From contig PXSX01000026.1 in NCBI GenBank assembly GCA_003022655.1, forward strand, positions 1-9,721: a stretch of 9,721 bases of DNA, in the 5' to 3' direction. Source of the stretch: Bacteroidetes bacterium QH_1_64_81. GTDB lineage: Bacteria; Bacteroidota; Rhodothermia; Rhodothermales; Salinibacteraceae. The notes below the pieces were generated by a model. It was not told where the DNA came from. It ran no database searches and saw only the letters and a list, made by a program, of their open reading frames with translations. Shown here in pieces: positions 1 to 6,678 of this stretch; positions within the stretch are counted from its first letter, which is position 1, and each line of letters opens with the position of its first letter. The translations under genes and the position numbers were made by a program.

Positions 1-3000
1 AGGCCGACGCCCGACTCCACGGGAGCGAATGGTCCCTCTCGGCGTCGGGACGGCCCTTTGCCTCTGTCCCCGTCGTCGAAGTGACAAACGGTCGCGTCCA
101 ACATCTCGACATCGGCCCGTTCCTCCAGGACACGACCCAGTCGAGTGCCCTCCAGGGCTCTTTCCAGGGTCGGGTCCAGGGGACGACTCCCGAGACCCTC
201 CAGCTCGACACCCGCCTGACGCTGGACACCTCCCGGATCAACCGCCAGGAGATTTCGGAGGCCTCCCTCGAGGCAACGATCCGGGACAGCACGCTCCAAT
301 CCGCCCTGACGCTGGACACGCCACAGGGCGGCACGCAACTCACGATGGAGGCCCGCCCGTTCGACGCGACGCCCCGCTACGACATCTCGGACGCGACGTT
401 CGACGACCTGGATCTGGGCGCCCTGGCCGGCATGTCCGGCCTCACGACTGATCTCTCCGGCGGACTCACCTTCACCGCCCGCGGCGGACCGCCGTCCGAC
501 CTCGCTCTTTCCGGCGAACTGACGCTCCGGGAATCCACCATCAACCGGGCCGCCCTCTCAGAGGGCCGCCTCTCGGTGACCACGGAGCAGGGCCGCCTGG
601 AGGCCAACGGGGAGGTTGCCGTGGCCGGGGGCTCGCTCCGGCTTCGCGGCCACCTCGACAGCCTCGACCACACGCCCAGCTACGCGCTCACGACCACCGC
701 CCGCACCCTCGACGTCGACGCCCTCGCCGGGCTCGACTCCCTGCAGTCTAGCCTCCGGGCCGCGCAGTGGTCCGTGAAGGGCCGGGGGGCCGCGCTGGAC
801 AGCCTGTCGGCCTCGATGCGTTTCTCGGCCGACTCCGTGGAGGTCGGCGAGCTTCGCGCCGACACGACGAGGGTCGCGGGAACCGTGGACGGAGGACTCT
901 TCCGCCTCGATACCCTTACGGTTCAGTCCAATGCGGTGGAGGCGCGGGGCCAGGGGACCGTCGCGCTCACCGAACAGGCCGGCGCCTCGGACTTCGACCT
1001 GCAGGCAACGGTCACCGACGCGGCGTCGCTGGGTCGCCTCGCGGGACTCTCCTCCCTGCGGCTCCAACGAGGGACGGTGGACGCTCACGTTTACGGACCA
1101 GTGGGGGGTCAGCAATTCGATGGGACGGTGGAGCTCGATGGATTGATCTACGACGACGTCCGGCTCGGCGACGTAATGAGTTCGTTCAAGGGACAGCGCG
1201 GCACCGATCAACTGATTGATCGCTTCGAGGTTGAGGTCGACGCCGGCTACCTCGCCGCGGTCGACCTCACAGCCACCCAGACGCGCCTGCAGGCCACTTA
1301 TGACGGGACCACGGTCCATGTATCGACGGACATAGAGCTGGACTCGGGGCACGAGGCCCGTCTCAAAACCTCCTTCCAGCCAGCGGCCGAGCCTCTGAGC
1401 ATTCATCTCCATCAGCTTACCGCGCGCCTGGGCCCCGACCAGTGGTCGCTCGCCCGGGAAACCTCCCTCCGCATCGGGGACGCGTATCGCGTCGACAACC
1501 TGCGCCTGGAAAGCGGGGCGCAGTACATTGAGGTCGACGGGGTCGTAGACCCGAGTGGCTCGCAGGATTTTCGAGCGTCTTTGGAGCAGGTGCGCCTCGG
1601 CGGCTTTGCCCCGTTGCTGGGCCTCTCCGGGCTCGACGGGACCGCCACGGGACAGATGAGCCTTGGCGGTGCCGCGTCCGCCCCCACGCTCGACGGGACC
1701 CTCGACCTCGCCCTCCGCTCGGACGAGGACGACGTGGGGACCCTTCGCCTGGACATCGGCTACAAAGACCTCGAGGCGACCCTTGATGCGCGACTGACGC
1801 ACCGGGACGGAAGCGAGTTGGCGGTGGCCGGCTCGGTGCCCGCGGACCTTCGCCTCCAGGCCCCCTCCCCGGCGAACGTGTCCGATCGGCCCGTTCGGCT
1901 CGAGGCTTCCACCGATGGCTTTCCCATCGACTGGGTGGATCCCTTCTTCGACTCGGCCACCCTGCATTCGATCACTGGCACCCTTGCTGCAGACGCCGAC
2001 ATTCGCGGGACGCTCGGTCAGCCCGAGCTCTCGGGATCAGCGTCGATCTCCGACGCCGGGGCCACCCTCCCCACCCTCGAAACCACCTACCGGAACGGCA
2101 CAGCGACCCTTCAGCTTTCGGACAACCAACTGACGCTCGAAAGTGCCCGCGTCCGCACCTCCAACGGTGGCTCCCTCCGGGTGAACGGCCTCATCAAACT
2201 CCCAAAGCTTACGGTCGGCGAGTACGACCTGACGCTCGACGCCTCCGACTTCCTGGCCATCGACACGCCGGCCTATCGCCACGTCGTGGTCGACGGCACG
2301 ATGACACTCCGCGGCACCGTTCGCCGTCCGTCGCTCACGGGCGACGTGCAGGTGAAGCAGGGAAGCGTACATTATGCCGAGGTCCGCGCCGCGAGCGGCT
2401 CCGGACTGTCGACGGTGTCGCTCGGCGCACAGGACCGGTTGACACTCGAAGAGCGGTTTGGGCTTCGCCTTTCCGCGGCCGACACGACCACGGTCGATAC
2501 CTACGCGGCCCTTGCCATGGATCTCAACGTGGGAATTCAGAGCGATACGTGGTTCCGCTCCACCAGCACCCCTGAGATGAATGTGCAGTTTACGGGGAGC
2601 CTGGACGTGCAAAAAGAGCCCGATCAGAATGCGCGCGTGTTCGGCACCATCGAGGCCGTCGAGAGCCACAGCACGCTTCGCCAGTTCGGGCAGGAGTTTC
2701 AAATTACGGCGGGGACGATGACGTTCAACGGCGATCCGGCCATGCCCTACCTCGATCTGACGGCGGTCTACGACCAGCAGGCGCGGCGGAGCCAGAGCCC
2801 CGAGGTCCGCATCACCCTGTCGCTCTCCGGTCGTCCCGACGACCTCTCCCCGTCGCTGTCGTCGGAGCCGTCGATGAGCACGCGCGACATCCTCTCCTAT
2901 CTGGCCACCGGACGCCCCGCCGACAAGCTCTTCACCGGCGGTTCGGAAGGGGGCAGCCTTGCCACACAAGTGGCCCTGGGACAGGCCTCCACCTTCGTCG

Positions 3001-3278
3001 AGAACCTGGCCGCCAGCGAGCTCGGCCTGGACGTGGTCCGGCTCGACGTGCGAACAGAGGGGGCGTCCTACCTCACCATGGGCCGCTACCTAACGCCGCG
3101 ATTCTTCGCGTCGATCGATCAGCCCATCCTCACCCCCTCTTCGCAAAGTTCCATCCAGTCCACCGCGCTCATCCCGGACGTGACTCTCGAGTACCGGCTT
3201 TCCGACTACCTGCGACTCCGCTCCCGCACCAACCAGCAGTCCCTGCAGCTCAACCTGCTCTTCGAGTACGCGTACTGA
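1..3278 (+). CDS. tamB: TamB-like translocation/assembly module protein, C-terminal part (5' end outside window)
   Basis: The reading frame is open from base 3, with no stop or credible start before the window edge, so this is the last ~1091 residues of a longer protein. A GTG at 81 is only an internal codon. The whole stretch is rich in alternating short beta-strand patterns (LxLxGxVDLxxxx), as expected for the periplasm-spanning beta-taco/groove of AsmA/TamB-like proteins. The end carries the TamB (DUF490) C-terminal signature: the LSLSGRPDDLSPSLSSEPSM stretch with STRDILSYLATGR after it (about 2817-2915), then DVVRLDVR and an aromatic C-terminus (FEYAY). Family knowledge: TamB is anchored in the inner membrane and reaches a BamA-family partner (TamA or BamA) in the outer membrane. 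It works in outer-membrane protein assembly and phospholipid transport to the outer membrane. Not visible here: the N-terminal anchor and any upstream BamA-type partner. The family call is firm; the exact partner is inferred. Confidence 0.9.
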   Translation, partial: ADARLHGSEWSLSASGRPFASVPVVEVTNGRVQHLDIGPFLQDTTQSSALQGSFQGRVQGTTPETLQLDTRLTLDTSRINRQEISEASLEATIRDSTLQSALTLDTPQGGTQLTMEARPFDATPRYDISDATFDDLDLGALAGMSGLTTDLSGGLTFTARGGPPSDLALSGELTLRESTINRAALSEGRLSVTTEQGRLEANGEVAVAGGSLRLRGHLDSLDHTPSYALTTTARTLDVDALAGLDSLQSSLRAAQWSVKGRGAALDSLSASMRFSADSVEVGELRADTTRVAGTVDGGLFRLDTLTVQSNAVEARGQGTVALTEQAGASDFDLQATVTDAASLGRLAGLSSLRLQRGTVDAHVYGPVGGQQFDGTVELDGLIYDDVRLGDVMSSFKGQRGTDQLIDRFEVEVDAGYLAAVDLTATQTRLQATYDGTTVHVSTDIELDSGHEARLKTSFQPAAEPLSIHLHQLTARLGPDQWSLARETSLRIGDAYRVDNLRLESGAQYIEVDGVVDPSGSQDFRASLEQVRLGGFAPLLGLSGLDGTATGQMSLGGAASAPTLDGTLDLALRSDEDDVGTLRLDIGYKDLEATLDARLTHRDGSELAVAGSVPADLRLQAPSPANVSDRPVRLEASTDGFPIDWVDPFFDSATLHSITGTLAADADIRGTLGQPELSGSASISDAGATLPTLETTYRNGTATLQLSDNQLTLESARVRTSNGGSLRVNGLIKLPKLTVGEYDLTLDASDFLAIDTPAYRHVVVDGTMTLRGTVRRPSLTGDVQVKQGSVHYAEVRAASGSGLSTVSLGAQDRLTLEERFGLRLSAADTTTVDTYAALAMDLNVGIQSDTWFRSTSTPEMNVQFTGSLDVQKEPDQNARVFGTIEAVESHSTLRQFGQEFQITAGTMTFNGDPAMPYLDLTAVYDQQARRSQSPEVRITLSLSGRPDDLSPSLSSEPSMSTRDILSYLATGRPADKLFTGGSEGGSLATQVALGQASTFVENLAASELGLDVVRLDVRTEGASYLTMGRYLTPRFFASIDQPILTPSSQSSIQSTALIPDVTLEYRLSDYLRLRSRTNQQSLQLNLLFEYAY

Positions 3279-3435
3279 TCTCGCTTCCCAATCAGGAGAC
3301 CGCCACGAAACGGACGTGGGCCGCCGACCTCCTCGGCAAGCGCACTTCTGTTGTAACCTGTTAACGTTCAACGTTCTAACGTTAGAACGTTCGTGGAGTA
3401 TCACGTCATTCAGTACGCTGATATTGCTGATTGGG
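3279..3435. other. Convergent intergenic stretch between tamB and the amidotransferase remnant
   Basis: No credible coding sequence is seen. A short hairpin just after tamB (CCACG at 3303-3307 with CGTGG at 3315-3319, 7-nt loop) lacks a T tract, so it is a weak terminator candidate at best. The notable content is the AACGTT array at 3363-3391, listed separately. GCTGAT occurs twice in quick succession near 3418-3432. Confidence 0.5.
3363..3391. promoter_or_regulatory. Array of four AACGTT hexamers with a perfect 22-bp palindrome (operator-like)
   Basis: AACGTT begins at 3363, 3370, 3378 and 3386. The last three, joined by CT and AG, form a perfect 22-bp palindrome over 3370-3391, centred between 3380 and 3381. 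A GTTAAC at 3360-3365 overlaps the first hexamer. The stem is AT-rich with no T tract after it, so a DNA-binding dimer site, of the kind TetR- or MarR-family repressors use, fits better than a terminator. The site sits between two convergent genes with no promoter-facing gene beside it. It may therefore be left over from a lost gene or serve an unrecognised transcript. The sequence pattern is certain; the function is inferred. Confidence 0.55.
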
Positions 3436-3893
3436 TCACGTAACACGAAGCCCCAACTCCCCTACCAGGTCCCCCCACCGGCCAAAGACGGTGCGCGCCG
3501 TGTCGCGAAGCTGCGGCTCGTGCCCCATTGCGGCCCGCCGGATCGCGCCCGCGTCCAGTCCCTCCTCGGCCAACTCGTCTGAAACGTCGTCGTCATCCAC
3601 GCCACGGGTTTGGGCGTCCCCTCCAGGTGGCAGAGCAGGCCGTAGGCGTTGTCCCCGTAGCGGAACGCCTGATGTTCGGTCTGCGCGGAGCGGGCGAGCG
3701 ACACCGCCCCGTCCGGCAGCGCGAACACGTCGCCATGCCAGTGAAACGCCGTGAACGGGTCGCCGACGCCAAACAGCGGATCGTCCCGATGGATGCGAAC
3801 CGTGTGGTGCGAGACGCCGCGGTCGTCGGGCGCGGTGGCAATGGTGCCGGGCGGCTCGAGCCGGACGTGCTAGAGGATGAGGACCTCGGGCAT
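3436..3893 (-). pseudogene. Class I glutamine amidotransferase remnant (stop, internal deletion, frameshift)
   Basis: Read on the - strand from ATG at 3893, the frame begins MPEVLIL, then hits TAG at 3872-3870, where CAG (Gln) would fit the family's LILQH start. It resumes as HVRLEPPGTIAT. Soon after VRIHRDDP it jumps to FGVGDPFTAFHWHGDVFALP (FHWHGD at 3729-3746), and then the His-x-Glu catalytic region AYGLLCHLEGTP (HLE at 3621-3629). The middle third, which should hold the nucleophilic Cys (GxCxG), is absent. Near 3580 one base seems lost: the C-terminus continues in another frame as DELAEEGLDAGAIRR and GHEPQLRDTARTVFGRWGDL, ending at TGA 3438-3436. Intact relatives of this GMP-synthase-like group run about 230-250 residues. 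The start lies 2 nt after the HAD stop, so the two were one operon. It cannot encode an active amidotransferase. Confidence 0.85.
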
Positions 3894-3895
3894 CG

Positions 3896-4585
3896 TCAGT
3901 CGAGGAGTGCGTCGGCGAGACTCGACAGGTCGGGCACGGTGAGCACCGGGTCGGTCTGTGGCGTCGGCGGATCGAACCGCTCGCCGTACCGCCGCACCCA
4001 CACGCATGAGAGGCCGAGGCGGCCGGCAGGAGTCACGTCGTGATACACGCTCTGGGCGACGTGCAGGAGCCGGTTCGGGGGCACGCCGAGCTGAGTGAAG
4101 GCCGTCTCGAAGGGCACCAGGTCCGGCTTGTAGGTCCGCACCTGCTCGCCGGTGATTACGTCGTCGAAGTCGACGTGGAAGTGCCGCGCGGTGTCGCGGA
4201 AGAGGTCGTCGTCCACGTTCGAGACGATGGCGAGGCGGAAGTGCTCGCCCAGTCGACGAAGGGCGTCATTCGTGTCGTCGAAGGGCGGCCAATCGCCCAC
4301 GGAGTCGGCAAAGCGCTCGACCTCGGCGTTGGTGGGCGTGAAGCCGAAGTGATCGCCGAAGCGACGTGTCACCCGTCGCAGCACCTCGCGGTATTTCACG
4401 TGATCGCCCGCTTCTACGTCGCGCTCGAACCGGCCGTACAGGCGAAAGAGCTCCTCGTCGTCGATGTCCACCTCGTGCGCACGCAGGATCGGCTGCAGGG
4501 CCGCCGAGATTCCCGTCGCCCAGTCGACGAGCGTGCCGTAACAGTCGAAGGTGAGGACATCGTACTGGTCGAGGGCGAGGGACAT
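3896..4585 (-). CDS. HAD-superfamily hydrolase, haloacid dehalogenase type II-like
   Basis: 229 residues, normal for (S)-2-haloacid dehalogenase-like HAD proteins (about 220-240). All four HAD motifs are visible. Motif I is FDCYGTLVDW with nucleophile Asp14 and the dehalogenase-style Tyr at +2 instead of the phosphatase Asp. Motif II is IVSNVDD with Ser122. Motif III is YKPD with Lys153. Motif IV is SVYHDVTPA with Asp183. A helical cap lies between motifs I and II. Family knowledge: such enzymes hydrolyse the C-halogen bond of 2-haloalkanoates through an aspartyl ester, but many members have unknown substrates, so dehalogenase activity is not assured. The ATG at 4585 gives the right N-terminus directly before motif I; no clear Shine-Dalgarno precedes it. 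The protein is acidic. Downstream, 2 nt after its TGA, lies the broken amidotransferase. Upstream is a 251-bp gap containing an orphan gene tail. It appears intact. Confidence 0.88.
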   Translation of the reverse strand: MSLALDQYDVLTFDCYGTLVDWATGISAALQPILRAHEVDIDDEELFRLYGRFERDVEAGDHVKYREVLRRVTRRFGDHFGFTPTNAEVERFADSVGDWPPFDDTNDALRRLGEHFRLAIVSNVDDDLFRDTARHFHVDFDDVITGEQVRTYKPDLVPFETAFTQLGVPPNRLLHVAQSVYHDVTPAGRLGLSCVWVRRYGERFDPPTPQTDPVLTVPDLSSLADALLD

Positions 4586-4643
4586 TTGCCAGGGCAGAGA
4601 GTTGAATCAGGGAGGCCGTTTCGCACATCTCGATTCGCAATGC

Positions 4644-4661
4644 CGGGGGCAGTGTTCCCCG
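4644..4661 (-). terminator. Weak GC hairpin after the orphan gene tail
   Basis: CGGGG at 4644-4648 pairs with CCCCG at 4657-4661 around an 8-nt loop. On the - strand it begins about 12 nt after the TAA of the orphan fragment and lies upstream of the HAD gene. There is no T tract, so it is only a possible relic terminator. Confidence 0.25.
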
Positions 4662-4672
4662 ACTCGACGTCA

Positions 4673-4810
4673 TTATTCGCGCACGAGCACGTCGGACTGT
4701 TCGATGAAACGACTCGCTTCGCGGAGTCTTCGCTCCACGTACTCAGGCGAATATCGCTCCAACTCATAGTCACAGTGCTCCCGTTCCGTTTGCAATTGTG
4801 CAGGGAGACT
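4673..4810 (-). pseudogene. Orphan C-terminal gene fragment, charged helical tail of unknown family
   Basis: On the - strand a frame ending at TAA (4675-4673) reads LQTEREHCDYELERY, then SPEYVERRLREASRFIEQSD and VLVRE. It has the look of genuine coding sequence: amphipathic, Glu/Arg-rich helices, no stops, and codons with G/C third positions. It has no start codon with a plausible ribosome site. Going upstream, the same frame runs into the 3' end of the MFS gene, which is clearly coded in another frame. The likeliest reading is that the body of a gene was deleted and only its last ~40 codons remain, abutting the MFS stop at about 4800-4836. I do not recognise the family; a small all-helical domain such as HEPN is possible but not shown. 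An unannotated independent small protein starting at TTG (LQTERE) is the alternative. Confidence 0.5.
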
Positions 4811-4836
4811 GGATCCGCACGATCGGGATTCACTGG

Positions 4837-6033
4837 CTACGAGGACACCGGCACCCGGCGATTCATCTGGGAGCGCCGTATTACGTACAGGAGCACAAGC
4901 AGCATCCCACCCAGCAGCACCGCGAGGCCGAGGAAGGCCAGCCCCCAGCCCAGCAGATCCGCCGCGGCGCCCGTCGCAACACTGCCGCTGGCCCCGAGCA
5001 CCATGTAGGCCGTGCGGATGAGCCCGAAGCCGGCGCTACGCTCGTCGTCGCCCAGGTGGTCCATGAACTTGGGCAGGAGCGCCGCGCCCCAGCCCATGGC
5101 CAACCCGGCACAGACGACGGCGCCCCCCACCATCCACAGCCCTTCTCCCCCCACGAGCACGCCGTAGCCGAGGACGCCCACGCCCACGGTCAGGGCGGCG
5201 GCCGGGTACCGACCGATCCGGTCGGAGAGGGTCCCGACCGCGGGCTGCGTAATCCCCTGCACCCCAAAGTACGCCGAGAAGAGCGCCCCGGCGAGGGGCT
5301 CGCCGTAGCCGTGGTATTCGATGAGAAAGGCCGGCAGAAAGGACGCGGTGGCCTGCCAGACGAACGCCCCCACGACGGACAGGCCCGCCGTGAGCGCGAT
5401 GGGCGGTCGGGCGAGGAGTTCGAGGAGGGGACGTCCCCGGAGACGACTCCACACCGACACGTCCGGCCGGATCGGCTCCGTCGGCCGCACGACCGCGGCG
5501 AACAACGCGGCGGACGGAGCGGCGACGAGCCCCCCCAGCGCGACGGCCCAGCGCCAGCCCAGCCACACGCCAACGCTCCCGGCCGCCAGCGGGATGAGGA
5601 CGCCCGCGACTGGAGCGCCCGCGGTGTGGAGGCCGATGGCCAAGCCCGTGTTGGGCAGAGTACGGGTCAGTAGCGACGTGGCAACGCTGAAGTGGAGGCC
5701 CGCCACGCCCCCTAGGGCCACAGCGGCGACGAGAAAGACCGGATATGTCGGGGAGACGGCGAGCAGCCCACTGGTTACCGCCGTGCCGACGACGGCTACG
5801 AGGATGATGCGCCGTTCGCCGTAGCGGTCGGCCAGCAGGCCGCTGGGAAACTGCGCGGCGGCGTACGCCCCCCACATGCCCGTCAGGGCCAGCCCGATGG
5901 CCCCGTTGGAGACCGCGAGGGCACTGCCGATGGCGGGGACGACCGGACTGATGGCCAGCCGGGCCGCCATCGTCGCGAAGAAGGCCAGGGTGCACGCGCC
6001 GAGCACCGCCCCCTGGTACGACCACAGTTTCAC
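4837..6033 (-). CDS. Major facilitator superfamily (MFS) transporter
   Basis: 398 residues, almost entirely hydrophobic, with about twelve membrane segments in two six-helix halves, the standard MFS length. The conserved loop 2-3 motif A is GLLADRYGERR at residues 65-75. Its repeat in loop 8-9 is GTLSDRIGR at 267-275, marking the duplicated halves. A charged central loop (residues ~183-209) separates them. The start is GTG at 6033; an in-frame TGA 18 nt upstream rules out a longer form, and the N-terminus leads straight into helix 1. No Shine-Dalgarno is seen, which is common in Bacteroidota-like genomes. Family knowledge: proton- or ion-coupled uptake or export of small solutes across the inner membrane. 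Substrate cannot be told from sequence alone. The gene diverges from the abgT remnant across a 645-bp region. It appears intact. Confidence 0.88.
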   Translation of the reverse strand: MKLWSYQGAVLGACTLAFFATMAARLAISPVVPAIGSALAVSNGAIGLALTGMWGAYAAAQFPSGLLADRYGERRIILVAVVGTAVTSGLLAVSPTYPVFLVAAVALGGVAGLHFSVATSLLTRTLPNTGLAIGLHTAGAPVAGVLIPLAAGSVGVWLGWRWAVALGGLVAAPSAALFAAVVRPTEPIRPDVSVWSRLRGRPLLELLARPPIALTAGLSVVGAFVWQATASFLPAFLIEYHGYGEPLAGALFSAYFGVQGITQPAVGTLSDRIGRYPAAALTVGVGVLGYGVLVGGEGLWMVGGAVVCAGLAMGWGAALLPKFMDHLGDDERSAGFGLIRTAYMVLGASGSVATGAAADLLGWGLAFLGLAVLLGGMLLVLLYVIRRSQMNRRVPVSS

Positions 6034-6141
6034 GAGAGAAGTGGAGGATCAAACGAGAAGTACGGCGGAGATTTGATGCAGGGTACGGCGGTTCCAGGAA
6101 ACCAGTTTGAAAGTAAACGTGACGAAAGCGCTCCCAGCCCG

Positions 6142-6157
6142 ACACTTTGCAGAGTGT
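6142..6157. promoter_or_regulatory. Imperfect 16-bp palindrome, possible operator
   Basis: ACACTTTGCAGAGTGT matches its own reverse complement at 14 of 16 positions, with central TGCA and arms ACACT/AGTGT. It lies about 110 bp upstream of the MFS start in the divergent region, a sensible place for a regulator site. No regulator gene is in the window, and a single imperfect palindrome can be chance. Confidence 0.3.
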
Positions 6158-6302
6158 TCGCCGAACCTGTATCGACTCTAGATGCCCACTCCCCCACAGC
6201 GAGCCAAGTCGACCGCGCTTCCCGCTGCGGCGGCTGACGAGAGACGGCGGCTCCTCCCTCCGCGAGCAAGAACGTCGGAACTGGGCAATCTCCGATGTAT
6301 CT

Positions 6303-6420
6303 ACGGAAATCGCATCTTCGCCGCGGCGGCCTGCTCTCACCGTTCTACCGAGGCAGAAACTCAGTGTCCCCGCGCTCCGCCCATGCTCTTCAGGCATCTC
6401 TCCTCCGATTAGAGGCAGCT
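6303..6420. repeat. Tandem imperfect direct repeat, copy 1
   Basis: Aligned with copy 2 at an offset of exactly 120 bp, bases 6301-6370 match 6421-6490 at about 49 of 70 positions (counted by eye). The best block is AATCGCATCTT, followed by shared CGGCCT, CACCGTT and CAGAAA words. After a ~12-nt insertion in copy 2 the match resumes at CCATGC (6381 and 6513), with about 27 of 40 identical. No terminal inverted repeats or coding content are seen. It reads as an old local duplication of a regulatory or structural segment. Confidence 0.7.
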
Positions 6421-6422
6421 GC

Positions 6423-6552
6423 ACGGCAATCGCATCTTAGCGACGTCGGCCTATTCACACCGTTGGGGAGGGCCAGAAATTCGATGCCCCTACGCGCCCA
6501 TTCCCCATTCTCCCATGCATTTTCGGCATTTCCCCGACAATCAGAGTCAACG
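6423..6552. repeat. Tandem imperfect direct repeat, copy 2
   Basis: Second unit of the duplication described for 6303-6420, longer by ~12 nt in its second half. A third, much weaker echo may start near 6546 (ACGGAG, then CCGTTGTATCCGAGG near 6596 resembling CCGTTCTACCGAGG of copy 1), with a 9-nt spacing change. I regard that third copy as tentative. Confidence 0.7.
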
Positions 6553-6678
6553 GAGCCTCCTTCGTTCGACGACCCCTCAACATGCGTTCGTCCTGCCGTT
6601 GTATCCGAGGAGCTGTTTTCATACACTCAAAGATCGGAGCCCGACTGCCCTTCGCACAGCACCCCTGCTTCGTCCCCC

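Larger units (their letters stand above)
6034..6678. other. Long divergent intergenic region between the MFS gene and the abgT remnant
   Basis: 645 bp with no convincing gene. Near the MFS start TACGGCGG occurs twice (6061-6068 and 6084-6091), followed by the operator-like palindrome at 6142-6157. From about 6303 to 6552 lies an imperfect tandem duplication. A + strand frame is open from 6295 into the abgT start at 6679, but its translation has no protein-like character and I treat it as chance. Promoters for both flanking genes should lie here; I could not identify convincing boxes. Confidence 0.6.

Noticed and set aside
558..1967. Long - strand open frame (469 codons) opposite tamB
   Set aside because: High-GC shadow of the tamB frame; composition is low-complexity Gly/Arg-rich with no recognisable domain, while the + strand frame is clearly TamB.
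2037..2969. 310-codon - strand open frame opposite the TamB C-terminal domain
   Set aside because: Antisense shadow: the opposing frame carries the diagnostic TamB signature, and this one shows no protein family features.
3370..3391. Palindrome as a bidirectional terminator for tamB and the amidotransferase
   Set aside because: The stem is AT-rich, has no loop or T tract, and repeats one hexamer at regular spacing, which suits protein binding better than termination.
4040..5008. 322-codon + strand open frame across the HAD gene
   Set aside because: Opposite strand of the HAD gene and its upstream gap; the - strand has all four HAD motifs, so this is chance.
5036..6424. 462-codon - strand open frame overlapping MFS and the divergent region
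   Set aside because: Out-of-frame shadow of the MFS gene on the same strand, Arg/Gly/Pro-rich, extended into non-coding repeats; no domain content.
6295..6678. N-terminal extension of the AbgT protein back to an ATG at 6295
   Set aside because: The frame is open, but the extension covers the tandem repeats, is Ser/Pro/Arg-rich without domain features, and known AbgT proteins begin near the ATG at 6679.
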